In this document: piece by piece, positions 8,078 through 15,984 of the stretch
Position numbering within the stretch: the stretch's first letter is position 1
Layout of the letters: every line of letters starts with the position of its first letter
Origin: Oscillospiraceae bacterium
Lineage (GTDB): Bacteria > Bacillota > Clostridia > Oscillospirales > Ruminococcaceae
Reading direction: 5' to 3'
Assembly (NCBI GenBank): GCA_018380115.1
Contig: JAGZUF010000028.1
Location: 1-26,179 of the forward strand
DNA length: 26,179 nt
Notes under the pieces: generated by a model
What the model was told of the DNA's origin: nothing
Seen by the model: only the letters and a program-made list of their open reading frames with translations
Databases searched by the model: none
Program-made: the position numbers and the translations under genes

Positions 8078-8281
8078 ATGCCTAAGATGAAAACACACTC
8101 CGGAGCGAAAAAGCGCTTCAAGCTCACAAAGACCGGCAAGGTGAAACGCGGCCACGCATACCGCAGCCACCTTTTGAACGGCCACGGCAAGACCACGAAG
8201 ATCAAGCGCGGCTACCGCAAGCCCGCCTATGCGGACAAGACCAACACGGCCGCTGTGAAGGACATGCTGCCGTACGGCTGA
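8078..8281 (+). CDS. rpmI: Large ribosomal subunit protein bL35
   Basis: This 67-residue, highly basic protein starts MPKMKTHSGAKKRFKLT, the classic L35 N-terminus, and has the usual length. It is a component of the 50S subunit. AAGGAGG lies just upstream of the ATG (8061-8067). It sits 20 bp after infC and 53 bp before rplT, the conserved bacterial order, and should share the attenuated transcript. Confidence 0.97.
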   Translation: MPKMKTHSGAKKRFKLTKTGKVKRGHAYRSHLLNGHGKTTKIKRGYRKPAYADKTNTAAVKDMLPYG

Positions 8282-8334
8282 TTTGTGTGAGAACATAAGC
8301 TTTTTTTACTCGACATAAAAGGAGATTGTAGAAT

Positions 8335-8688
8335 ATGGCACGTATCAAGGGCGCTATGATGACGCGCAAAAGAAGGAAAAAGGTGCTGAAGCTGGCCAAG
8401 GGCTATTTCGGCAGCAAATCCAAGCATTTCAAAATGGCAAAACAGCAGGTGATGAAGGGCGGCAACTATGCGTTTGCCGGCCGCAAGCAGAAAAAGCGCG
8501 ATTACCGCCGCCTGTGGATCACCCGCATCAACGCTGCCTGCCGCGCCAACGGCACCAGCTATTCCGCCTTTATGAACGGCCTGAAGAAAAGCGGCATCGA
8601 GCTGAACCGCAAAATGCTGAGCGAGATGGCCATTCACGATGAAAAGAGCTTCGCCGCGCTGGTGGAAACGGCAAAAGCTGCGAAATAA
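8335..8688 (+). CDS. rplT: Large ribosomal subunit protein bL20
   Basis: The 117-residue product matches L20 throughout, including the basic N-terminal tail (MARIKGAMMTRKRRKKVLKLAKGY spans residues 1-24) and the globular end with KSGIELNRKMLSE. L20 is an early assembly protein of the 50S subunit binding 23S rRNA. In Firmicutes it also represses its own operon through the infC leader, which matches the switch at 7350-7480. AAAGGAG lies 11-17 bases upstream of the ATG. It ends the ribosomal trio. Confidence 0.97.
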   Translation: MARIKGAMMTRKRRKKVLKLAKGYFGSKSKHFKMAKQQVMKGGNYAFAGRKQKKRDYRRLWITRINAACRANGTSYSAFMNGLKKSGIELNRKMLSEMAIHDEKSFAALVETAKAAK

Positions 8689-8701
8689 AGCACAAAAGCT
8701 T

Positions 8702-8727
8702 ACGCCCGTGCACGCGTGCCCGGGCGT
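8702..8727 (+). terminator. Possible terminator after rplT
   Basis: A long interrupted hairpin follows rplT: ACGCCCG (8702-8708) pairs with CGGGCGT (8721-8727), and GCAC (8710-8713) with GTGC (8716-8719), with one mismatch between the stems. The sequence after it (CGCTTTGTATTTG) is only a poor T run, so it may attenuate or protect the 3' end rather than terminate fully. Confidence 0.5.
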
Positions 8728-8813
8728 CGCTTTGTATTTGAGCTGCACGCGCCTCGCGCCCGCATTTGCAGGGCGCGGGGCCCGTGTGCATGCCGGAAGG
8801 GGGGCGCTGTGCC

Positions 8814-9590
8814 ATGGCGCTGTGCATCACAAGCCGGGAGAATGCGGCTGTCAAATACGCCTGCAGGGTGCGGGACGACGCGGCCTTCCGCCGCGCCGAG
8901 GGCGTGTTTTTTGCCGAGGGCGTGCGCCTGTGCGAGGAATTGGCCCGCGCTTTCCGGCCCTATAAGGTATATTATCTTGATTCCAAAAGGGCCGAGGCTG
9001 CGGCGCTGGGCGGCGAGGCGTGTGAGGTGTCGCTGCCGGTGGCGCAGAAGCTGGCGGGCACGCGCACGCCGCAGGGGCTGTTTGCATTGTTCCCGTGCCC
9101 GGCGCCCATGCCCCGGCAGGCGTTCACCGGCAAGGGGCGCTACCTGTGCCTTGAGCGCGTGCAGGACCCCTCCAACCTTGGCGCGCTCGTGCGCAGCGCG
9201 GCGGCCTTCGGCTTTGACGCCGTGGCCCTTTCGCCTGGCTGTGCAGACGCATTTTCCCAGAAGGCGCTGCGCGCCTCCATGGGCGCGGCGGGCAAGGTGC
9301 CCGTGGCTGTGGTGCCGCAGTTCGCGGCCTTTTTGCGCGAGCTGGGTGAAAAGGGCTGTGCGGTGTATGCGGCGGCGCTGCAAAACTCGCGCCCGCTGGC
9401 CGAGGCCGTGCCGCCCGCAGGCGGGGGGCTTGCCGTCGTCATCGGCAACGAGGGTGCGGGCCTTTCGCCGGAGGCCGTAGCGGCTGCCGGCATGGCCGTG
9501 CGCATCCCCATGACGGGCGCGGTGGAGTCGCTGAACGCCGCCGTGGCGGGCAGCGTGCTGCTGTGGCATTTCAGAGGGGTGGGCACATGA
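8814..9590 (+). CDS. TrmH/SpoU-family RNA 2'-O-ribose methyltransferase
   Basis: The 258-residue protein has an N-terminal substrate-binding region and a C-terminal SPOUT (trefoil-knot) domain. All three SpoU motifs are visible: LERVQDPSNLGALVRSAAAF (motif 1), VIGNEGAGLS (motif 2) and RIPMTGAVESLNAAVAGSVL (motif 3). Such enzymes transfer a methyl group from S-adenosylmethionine to a ribose of rRNA or tRNA; the target cannot be read from sequence. ATG at 8814 is preceded by GGAAGGGGGG (8795-8804); an upstream in-frame ATG at 8766 lacks such a site. It follows rplT in line with a ribosome role, and its stop overlaps the dprA start (ATGA). Confidence 0.9.
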   Translation: MALCITSRENAAVKYACRVRDDAAFRRAEGVFFAEGVRLCEELARAFRPYKVYYLDSKRAEAAALGGEACEVSLPVAQKLAGTRTPQGLFALFPCPAPMPRQAFTGKGRYLCLERVQDPSNLGALVRSAAAFGFDAVALSPGCADAFSQKALRASMGAAGKVPVAVVPQFAAFLRELGEKGCAVYAAALQNSRPLAEAVPPAGGGLAVVIGNEGAGLSPEAVAAAGMAVRIPMTGAVESLNAAVAGSVLLWHFRGVGT

Positions 9591-10708
9591 GCGAAAATAC
9601 CCTGCTTTACTGGGTGTGGCTGGCCGGTGCGCTTGGCCCGGGCGGCGTGCATGTGCGCGATGTGCTGGACGCCTTCGGCACGCCGCAGGCGTTGTATGAG
9701 GCGCGCTTTTCGCAGGACCTTTCGGCCCTGCTTTCACCGGGGCAGCTGCATGCGGTGCAAAGCACACAGCCCCAAAGCGCTGCGGGCGTGCTGGCGCGCT
9801 GCGGGCAGCTTGGCGTGCGCATCGCCGCGTGGGACGACGAGGCCTACCCCGAGGCGCTGCGCCTGATAGAAGACCCGCCGCCCGTGGTATACTATAAGGG
9901 CGATATCGGCGTGCTGCGGCCGGAGGTGCTCACGTTCGCCATCATCGGCGCCCGGCGCCCCTCTGCCTATGGGCTGGAGGCCACTGCCGCCATTGCCAGC
10001 GGCCTTGCCGAAGCGGGCGTGGTGCTGGTGTCCGGCCTGGCAAGCGGCCTTGACAGCGAGGCACACAAGGCCGCTGTGCGCGCGGGTACGCCCACGGTGG
10101 CGTGCATCGCCTTCGGGCACGACATGTGCTACCCTGCGGCAAACCGCACGCTGAAGGGCCTGATAGAAAAGCAGGGCCTTGTCATAGGGGAATATCCGCC
10201 CGGCACAGAGCCGCTGCGGCCGTATTTTTTGCAGCGCAACCGGCTTATCGCCGCGCTCAGCCGCGGCGTGTGCGTGGCTGAGGCGCGGCGCATCTCCGGC
10301 ACTATGAACACTGTGCACGCGGCTTTGGGCTACGGCAGGGACGTGTTCGCCGTGCCGGGCAGCATCTTCTCGCCGCTGAGCGAGGGCGCGAACCATCTTC
10401 TGGGCCGCGGGGCTGTGGCCGCGGTGAGCGCGGCGGATATTCTGGAGTTTTACGGCGCTTTGCCGCAGGGCGATGCAGCCCGTGCGCGCGGCGCCGGGGC
10501 GCCGCAGGCGGGCGCGCCCTGTGAAGAGCCGCTGAGCGAGGCGGCCCTTGCCGCAAAAAGGGCGCTGGGCTGCACGCCGAAAACGCTGGCCCAGCTTTGT
10601 GCCGAAAGCGGCCTTGCCCCGCCCGCGGCCATGGCCGCCCTGACGGAGCTTGAGCTTGCCGGCACCTGCCGCCAGCTTGCGGGCCGCCGCTTCGTGCTGG
10701 CCGTGTAG
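9587..10708 (+). CDS. dprA: DNA-processing protein DprA (Smf)
   Basis: DprA protects incoming single-stranded DNA and loads RecA during natural transformation; it is also kept in many bacteria not known to be competent. The 373-residue product has an N-terminal helical (SAM-like) part, then the extended Rossmann fold with AIIGARRPSAYG, VSGLASGLDSEAHKAA, IGEYPPGTEPL, FLQRNRLIAALSRGVCVAEA and FAVPGS, and a C-terminal winged-helix-like domain (about 310-373). The segment SGTMNTVHAALGYGR replaces the more usual SGSLiTA-type block but is still recognisable. ATG 9587 overlaps the upstream TGA and follows AGAGGGGTG (9571-9579). The neighbour topA is a common partner. Confidence 0.95.
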   Translation: MSENTLLYWVWLAGALGPGGVHVRDVLDAFGTPQALYEARFSQDLSALLSPGQLHAVQSTQPQSAAGVLARCGQLGVRIAAWDDEAYPEALRLIEDPPPVVYYKGDIGVLRPEVLTFAIIGARRPSAYGLEATAAIASGLAEAGVVLVSGLASGLDSEAHKAAVRAGTPTVACIAFGHDMCYPAANRTLKGLIEKQGLVIGEYPPGTEPLRPYFLQRNRLIAALSRGVCVAEARRISGTMNTVHAALGYGRDVFAVPGSIFSPLSEGANHLLGRGAVAAVSAADILEFYGALPQGDAARARGAGAPQAGAPCEEPLSEAALAAKRALGCTPKTLAQLCAESGLAPPAAMAALTELELAGTCRQLAGRRFVLAV

Positions 10709-10762
10709 GGCCGCGGCACCCCGCCCCGGCGCGGGCAACATATCTTGCAAAGGAAATGTGCT

Positions 10763-12859
10763 ATGTCGAAATTAGTCATCGTGGAATCTCCGGCGAAAGC
10801 CAAGACCATCCGCAAATATCTGGGCAGCGGCTATGAGGTGACGGCCTCCATGGGCCATATCCGCGATTTGCCGCAAAGCCAGCTCGGCATCGACGTGGAA
10901 AAAAATTACGAGCCGAAATATATCAACATCAAGGGCAAGGAAAAGGTCATTCGAGAGCTGAAGGGCCTTGCCAAGGAGAGCGACGAGGTGTTCCTCGCCA
11001 CCGACCCGGACCGCGAGGGCGAGGCCATCAGCTGGCATTTGGCCAAGCTGCTTGGGCTGGACCCGGCGGCCCACAACCGCGTCACCTTCGGCGAAATTAC
11101 GAAAAAGGGCGTGCAGGAGGGCATGGCTGCGCCGCGCGCCATTGATATGGACCTGTTCAACGCCCAGCAGGCGCGCCGCGTGCTGGACAGGCTGGTGGGC
11201 TATAAGCTCAGCCCGTTTTTGTGGCGCAAGGTGCGCCGCGGGCTTTCGGCCGGGCGCGTGCAGAGCGTGGCCGTGCGCCTCATTGTGGACAGGGAGAAGG
11301 AGATAGAGGCCTTCAAGCCCGAGGAATACTGGAACATCGACGCCGTGCTGTGCCCGCCGGGGCAGGCCAAAAAGTTCACCGCGCGCCTGGCCGAAAAGGC
11401 GGGCAAAAAGCTGGAGGTAAAAACAAAGGCCGAGGCCGACGCCATTCTGGCGGACGTGAAGGGCGAGGCATTTACGGTGGCTGCCGTCTCGCGCGGCAAG
11501 CGGCGCCGCGTGCCCGCGCCCCCGTTTATCACCAGCACCATGCAGCAGGAGGCCAGCCGCAAGCTGGGCTTTACCGCAACGCGCACCATGCGCGCTGCGC
11601 AGACGCTGTATGAAGGCATGGACATTGCCGGGCGCGGCACCATGGGCCTTATCACCTATATGCGAACCGACTCGCTGCGCGTGGCGGACGAGGCCGTGGC
11701 CGCGGCAAAGGAGTTCATCGCAGCCGCTTACGGCGGGCAGTATGTGTGCGGGCACAAGCGCACCTATAAATCAAAAAGCGCCACCGCCGCGCAGGACGCG
11801 CACGAGGCTATCCGCCCCACGGTGCCCGGCCTGACGCCGGACGAGGTGGAAAAAAGCATCTCCGGCCCGGAAGCAAAGCTGTACCGCCTGATATGGAGCC
11901 GCTTTATCGCCAGCCAGATGGCGGACTGTGAGCAGGCCACTGTGGCCGCGGATATCGCCGCGGGCGCGTACACCTTCAAGGCCAGCGGCTACACCGTCAC
12001 GTTCGACGGCTTCTCGCGCCTGTACGAGGAATCTGCCGACGAGAAGGAAAAGAAAGAGACGGCCCTGCCGCCCCTTTCCGAGGGCGACGTGCTGAAGGTG
12101 AAAAGCGTGGAGGGCGAGCAGAAGTTCACCCAGCCGCCCGCGCGCTACACCGAGGCCTCGCTGATCAGGGCGCTGGAGGAAAACGGCATCGGCCGCCCGT
12201 CCACCTACGCGCCCATCATCACCACCATCATCGACCGCGATTATGTAGAGCGCCAGCAGAAAAAGCTGGTGCCCACGCGCCTGGGCCGTGCCATCGACGA
12301 ATTGATGGAGGCCGAGTTTCCCAATATCGTGGACGTTCACTTCTCGGCCCAGATGGAGCAGAACCTCGACAGGGTAGAGAGCGGCAGGGCCGACTGGCAC
12401 AAGACAATCGACGATTTCTACAAGGACTTTTCGGCCACGCTGGAAAAGGCCGAAGAGGACATGAAGGATAAAAAGATAAAGGTGCCGGACGAAGAGACGG
12501 ACGAGGTGTGCGAATTGTGCGGGCGCAAAATGGTTATCAAAACCGGGCGCTACGGCAAGTTTCTGGCGTGCCCGGGCTTTCCGGAATGCAAAAACACGCG
12601 CCGCCTTGTGAAGGACACCGGCGGCCTGTGCCCCAAGTGCGGCGGCAGGGTGCTTTTGCGCCGCTCGAAAAAGGGGCGCGTGTACTATGGCTGCGAGAAG
12701 AACCCCGCGTGCGATTTCATGACGTGGAACGAGCCCACGGCGGAAAAATGCCCGCAGTGCGGCAGCACGCTGTTCAAAAAGGGCGGGCGCAGCGGCCTTC
12801 TGGTGTGCGAAAAAGAGGGCTGCGGCTATTCGCGCAGCGCAGCGGAAAAAAAGGAGTAA
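10763..12859 (+). CDS. topA: DNA topoisomerase I
   Basis: This type IA topoisomerase relaxes negative supercoils by a single-strand break through a phosphotyrosine. The 698-residue product has the Toprim domain (VIVESPAKAKTI and DPDREGEAISWH), the catalytic Y299 in LITYMRTDS, and the IGRPSTYAPII block. Three C-terminal four-cysteine zinc ribbons follow: CELCGRK...CPGFPEC, CPKCGGR...CEKNPAC and CPQCGST...CEKEGC, the usual Firmicutes arrangement. ATG 10763 follows AAAGGAA (10749-10755); an in-frame upstream ATG-like start at 10745 overlaps this site. The 54-bp gap after dprA has no clear terminator, so both may be co-transcribed. Confidence 0.97.
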   Translation: MSKLVIVESPAKAKTIRKYLGSGYEVTASMGHIRDLPQSQLGIDVEKNYEPKYINIKGKEKVIRELKGLAKESDEVFLATDPDREGEAISWHLAKLLGLDPAAHNRVTFGEITKKGVQEGMAAPRAIDMDLFNAQQARRVLDRLVGYKLSPFLWRKVRRGLSAGRVQSVAVRLIVDREKEIEAFKPEEYWNIDAVLCPPGQAKKFTARLAEKAGKKLEVKTKAEADAILADVKGEAFTVAAVSRGKRRRVPAPPFITSTMQQEASRKLGFTATRTMRAAQTLYEGMDIAGRGTMGLITYMRTDSLRVADEAVAAAKEFIAAAYGGQYVCGHKRTYKSKSATAAQDAHEAIRPTVPGLTPDEVEKSISGPEAKLYRLIWSRFIASQMADCEQATVAADIAAGAYTFKASGYTVTFDGFSRLYEESADEKEKKETALPPLSEGDVLKVKSVEGEQKFTQPPARYTEASLIRALEENGIGRPSTYAPIITTIIDRDYVERQQKKLVPTRLGRAIDELMEAEFPNIVDVHFSAQMEQNLDRVESGRADWHKTIDDFYKDFSATLEKAEEDMKDKKIKVPDEETDEVCELCGRKMVIKTGRYGKFLACPGFPECKNTRRLVKDTGGLCPKCGGRVLLRRSKKGRVYYGCEKNPACDFMTWNEPTAEKCPQCGSTLFKKGGRSGLLVCEKEGCGYSRSAAEKKE

Positions 12860-12860
12860 T

Positions 12861-14168
12861 ATGCGCATCGACATCATCGGCGCGGGCCTTGCAGGCTGCG
12901 AGGCGGCGCTGTATCTTGCAAAGCGGGGCGTGCCCGTCACGCTGTACGAGCAAAAGCCCCATACGTTCAGCCCGGCGCACCATTCGGCGGGCTTTGCAGA
13001 GCTTGTGTGCTCCAACTCGCTCAAGGCCGAACGGCTGGATTCTGCCAGCGGCCTTCTGAAGGCGGAGATGGAGCTGCTGGGATCTTCGCTTCTGCCGGCC
13101 GCGCGCGCGTGCAGCGTGCCTGCGGGCGGTGCGCTGGCCGTAGACAGGGATGAATTCAGCGCCCGCGTCACACAGCTTGTAGAGGGCCAGCCGGGCATCA
13201 CCGTGCGCCGCGGGGAGGTAAAGGCCCTGCCTGCGCCGGGGCAGGGCATCACGCTGGTGGCCAGCGGCCCGCTTACCCAGGGGCCGCTGGCGGAGGCCAT
13301 CGGGGCCGTCACCGGCGGTGAAGAGCTTTCCTTCTACGATGCGGCGGCGCCCATTGTCACGGCGCAAAGCCTGGATATGACAAAGGTGTTCGCCGCCTCG
13401 CGCTATGGCCGCGGCACGGCGGATTATCTGAACTGCCCGTTCGACAAAGCGGGCTACGAGGCGTTTTACGAGGCGCTGGTGTCGGCCGAGCGCACCCCGC
13501 TGCATGAGTTTGACGGCGAGCCGGGCGTGTACGAGGGCTGCATGCCCATTGAGGTGATGGCCCGCCGCGGGGCGGATACCATGCGCTACGGCCCGCTGCG
13601 GCCCGTGGGCCTTACAAACCCGGCCACTGGCCGCCGCCCGTGGGCCAACGTGCAGCTGCGCGCGGAAAACGCCGCGGGCACGCTGTACAATCTGGTGGGC
13701 TTTCAGACGAACCTGAAATTTGGCGAGCAAAAGCGCGTGTTCTCCATGATACCGGGCCTTGAAAATGCAGAGTTCGCGCGCTACGGCGTAATGCACCGCA
13801 ACACCTTTTTGAACAGCCCAAGGGTGCTCACCGCCGGGCTGTGCCTGAAGGCAAGGCCGGATATTTTCTTCGCAGGGCAGATCACGGGCTTCGAGGGCTA
13901 TATGGAGAGCGCGGCCAGCGGCCTTCTGGCCGCCCGCGCCATTGCCGCGCGCCTTGCGGGCAGGCCCGTGCCGGAATACCCGGCCGAGACGATGTGCGGC
14001 GCGCTTTTGCGCTATATCACCTCGCCCTCGAAGGATTTTCAGCCCATGGGCGCCAATATGGGCATTCTGCCGCCGCTGGAGGCGCGCGTGCGCGACAAGC
14101 GCCAGCGCTATCTGCTTGTGGCCCAGCGCGCGGTGCAGGCCATGCGCGCGGCGCTGGCGGCCGGGTAA
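12861..14168 (+). CDS. trmFO: Methylenetetrahydrofolate-tRNA-(uracil-5-)-methyltransferase TrmFO
   Basis: TrmFO makes ribothymidine at position 54 of the tRNA T-loop using methylenetetrahydrofolate and FADH2. The 435-residue product begins with a dinucleotide-binding motif GAGLAGCEAALYLAKRG for FAD. The two conserved cysteines are present: C50 in ELVCSNSLKAE and C227 in EGCMPIEVMA. The block PRVLTAGLC...FFAGQITGFEGYMES is also typical. It starts one base after the topA stop, with AAGGAG (12851-12856) inside the topA end as ribosome site. The topA-trmFO order is widely conserved in Firmicutes. Confidence 0.96.
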   Translation: MRIDIIGAGLAGCEAALYLAKRGVPVTLYEQKPHTFSPAHHSAGFAELVCSNSLKAERLDSASGLLKAEMELLGSSLLPAARACSVPAGGALAVDRDEFSARVTQLVEGQPGITVRRGEVKALPAPGQGITLVASGPLTQGPLAEAIGAVTGGEELSFYDAAAPIVTAQSLDMTKVFAASRYGRGTADYLNCPFDKAGYEAFYEALVSAERTPLHEFDGEPGVYEGCMPIEVMARRGADTMRYGPLRPVGLTNPATGRRPWANVQLRAENAAGTLYNLVGFQTNLKFGEQKRVFSMIPGLENAEFARYGVMHRNTFLNSPRVLTAGLCLKARPDIFFAGQITGFEGYMESAASGLLAARAIAARLAGRPVPEYPAETMCGALLRYITSPSKDFQPMGANMGILPPLEARVRDKRQRYLLVAQRAVQAMRAALAAG

Positions 14169-14210
14169 ATACCTTTTGCGGCGCGCCGGATGCCCGCCGT
14201 CCCCATTACT

Positions 14211-14225
14211 GCCCCGCAGCGGGGC
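14211..14225. repeat. Inverted repeat in the trmFO-plsX gap
   Basis: GCCCCGC-A-GCGGGGC is a perfect 7+1+7 inverted repeat, foldable as a 5-bp stem with a five-base loop. No T run follows, so it is not a standard terminator. It lies just upstream of the plsX ribosome site. I see no sequence like the TTAGTACC-type FapR operator that controls plsX in Bacillus. Confidence 0.5.
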
Positions 14226-14250
14226 ATCACAGCAAGGAGGAAGCTTTATC

Positions 14251-15267
14251 ATGAATATCATCATCGACGCAATGGGCGGGGACAACGCCCCCGGCGAAAT
14301 TTTGCGCGGCGCCGCCGGCGCCGTGCACGAATACGGCATTGCGGTGACGGCTGTGGGCGACAGCGCCGCCATTGAGAAGGCCGCGAAAGAGGGCGGCATC
14401 CCCATGCAGGGCATCACCGTGGTGCACGCGGGCGAGGTCATCTCCATGCACGACGAGCCCACGGCGGCCATCCGCCATAAAAAGGATTCCTCCATGGCGG
14501 TGGGCCTGCGCCTTCTGGCCGAGGGAAAGGGCGACGCCTTTGTCTCGGCCGGCTCTACCGGCGCGCTGCTGGCGGGGGCCACGCTCATTGTCAAGCGCCT
14601 GAAGGGCGTCAAGCGCCCGGCCATCGGCGTGGTGGTACCCGGCGGGCAGCGGCCGTACCTGCTTTTGGACGCGGGCGCGAATGTGGAATGCCGCCCTGAA
14701 ATGCTGAACGCCTTTGCCGTGATGGGCAGCGCCTATGCCCAGAATGTGCTGGGGCGCCAAAACCCCACGGTGGGCCTTGTGAACAACGGCGCAGAGGATA
14801 CGAAGGGCACCCCCGTCTATGTGGAGGCCCACCGCCTCTTGCGCGAAAACAGGGCTGTGAACTTCACCGGCAATATCGAGCCGCGCGACGTGCCCGCGGG
14901 CGCTGTGGACGTGGTGGTGTGCGACGGCTTCACAGGCAACGTCATTCTGAAACTCACCGAGGGCCTTGCCAAAACGCTGGTGGGCCAGCTGAAGGGCGTG
15001 TTTTTGAAAAGCCTCGGCACAAAGCTGGCCTACCTGCTGGTGAAGGACGGCATGAAGGAGTTCAAGAAAAAAATGGACGCCGACGAGCACGGCGGCGCCC
15101 TGATGCTGGGCGTTGCAAAGCCCGTGATAAAGGCGCACGGCTCATCAAAGGCGCGCGCCTTCCAGAACGCCATCCGCCAGGCAAAGCAGTGCGTGGAAAG
15201 CGGCGTGGTGGAGGACATGCGCGCAAAGTTGGGCGCGCTGAGCGAAGCAGAGGGGGAGCAGGCGTGA
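14251..15267 (+). CDS. plsX: Phosphate acyltransferase PlsX
   Basis: PlsX converts acyl-ACP and phosphate to acyl phosphate, the donor that PlsY uses to make lysophosphatidic acid; it is a peripheral membrane enzyme at the head of phospholipid synthesis. The 338-residue length is typical. Family blocks are clear: IIIDAMGGDNAP at the N-terminus, FVSAGSTGALLAGA, VECRPEMLNAFAVMGSAYA, GNIEPRDVP and CDGFTGNVILKLTEG. ATG 14251 follows AAGGAGG (14234-14240); the in-frame upstream extension overlaps trmFO and is rejected. Its TGA overlaps the rnc ATG. The acpP gene that often follows plsX is absent here. Confidence 0.96.
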   Translation: MNIIIDAMGGDNAPGEILRGAAGAVHEYGIAVTAVGDSAAIEKAAKEGGIPMQGITVVHAGEVISMHDEPTAAIRHKKDSSMAVGLRLLAEGKGDAFVSAGSTGALLAGATLIVKRLKGVKRPAIGVVVPGGQRPYLLLDAGANVECRPEMLNAFAVMGSAYAQNVLGRQNPTVGLVNNGAEDTKGTPVYVEAHRLLRENRAVNFTGNIEPRDVPAGAVDVVVCDGFTGNVILKLTEGLAKTLVGQLKGVFLKSLGTKLAYLLVKDGMKEFKKKMDADEHGGALMLGVAKPVIKAHGSSKARAFQNAIRQAKQCVESGVVEDMRAKLGALSEAEGEQA

Positions 15268-15938
15268 TGGAGTATGAAGCGCTGGAGCGCGTGCTGGGGC
15301 ATACCTTTCAGAACAGGGCCCTTTTAGAGACGGCCCTCACCCATACTTCGTTTGCAAACGAGGCGCGCCACGGCACAAAGCACAACGAGCGCCTGGAATT
15401 TTTGGGCGATTCCGTGCTCAGCATCGTGGTGGCGGAATATCTGTTCACCCATTCCAGCCTGCCGGAGGGCGATTTGACGCGCATGCGCGCCAGCCTTGTG
15501 TGCGAGGCGGCGCTGTTCGGTTTTGCGCAGAAGATAGACTTGGGCCGCTGGCTGCGGCTGGGCCACGGCGAAGAGCTGGGCGGCGGGCGCACGCGCCCCA
15601 GCGTGGTGTCCGATGCGTTCGAGGCCGTTATCGCGGCGCTGTATCTCGACGGCGGAATCGAAGCCGCGCGCGCCTTCATTCTGCCCTTCGTCACCTCGGC
15701 GCTCACAAAGCAGAGCGCCGAAGAGGACTATAAGACAAAGCTGCAGGAGATTGTGCAGCAGAACCCCTCTGAGCGGCTTCGCTATGTGGTGGCCAGCCAG
15801 ACCGGGCCGGACCACGACAAGCACTTTGTGGTGGAAGTGCACCTGAATTCGAACTGCATCGGCAGCGGCGAGGGCCATTCCAAAAAACAGGCCGAGCAGG
15901 CCGCCGCCAAAGAGGCGCTGGCGCTGATGGGCTACTGA
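15267..15938 (+). CDS. rnc: Ribonuclease III
   Basis: RNase III cuts double-stranded RNA, including rRNA precursors. The 223-residue protein has the signature NERLEFLGD (40-48) and the metal-binding quartet E44, D48, D116 and E119 (in SDAFEAVIAALYLDGG). A C-terminal double-stranded RNA-binding domain begins near DYKTKLQE and ends with HSKKQAEQAAAKEAL. It starts by a TGATG overlap with plsX; a GGGGGAG site (15252-15258) lies inside the plsX end. The rnc-smc-ftsY order that follows is a classic Firmicutes string. Confidence 0.97.
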   Translation: MEYEALERVLGHTFQNRALLETALTHTSFANEARHGTKHNERLEFLGDSVLSIVVAEYLFTHSSLPEGDLTRMRASLVCEAALFGFAQKIDLGRWLRLGHGEELGGGRTRPSVVSDAFEAVIAALYLDGGIEAARAFILPFVTSALTKQSAEEDYKTKLQEIVQQNPSERLRYVVASQTGPDHDKHFVVEVHLNSNCIGSGEGHSKKQAEQAAAKEALALMGY

Positions 15939-15952
15939 GCGCGCTGCGCGCT
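15938..15952 (+). repeat. Short hairpin after rnc
   Basis: AGCGCGC-T-GCGCGCT is a perfect 7+1+7 inverted repeat beginning at the rnc stop codon, followed only by TTG. Without a T run it is a weak terminator candidate at best; it might protect or partly attenuate between rnc and smc. Confidence 0.4.
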
Positions 15953-15984
15953 TTGTGAAAACACTTGGAAAGGAAATTTCCCCT

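Noticed and set aside
14169..14250. FapR operator before plsX
   Set aside because: No TTAGTACC-type inverted repeat is present; only a GC-rich inverted repeat is found.
12774..14624. Open frame of 616 codons on the minus strand across topA, trmFO and plsX
   Set aside because: It crosses three well-supported genes and an intergenic gap, and shows no domain or ribosome site.
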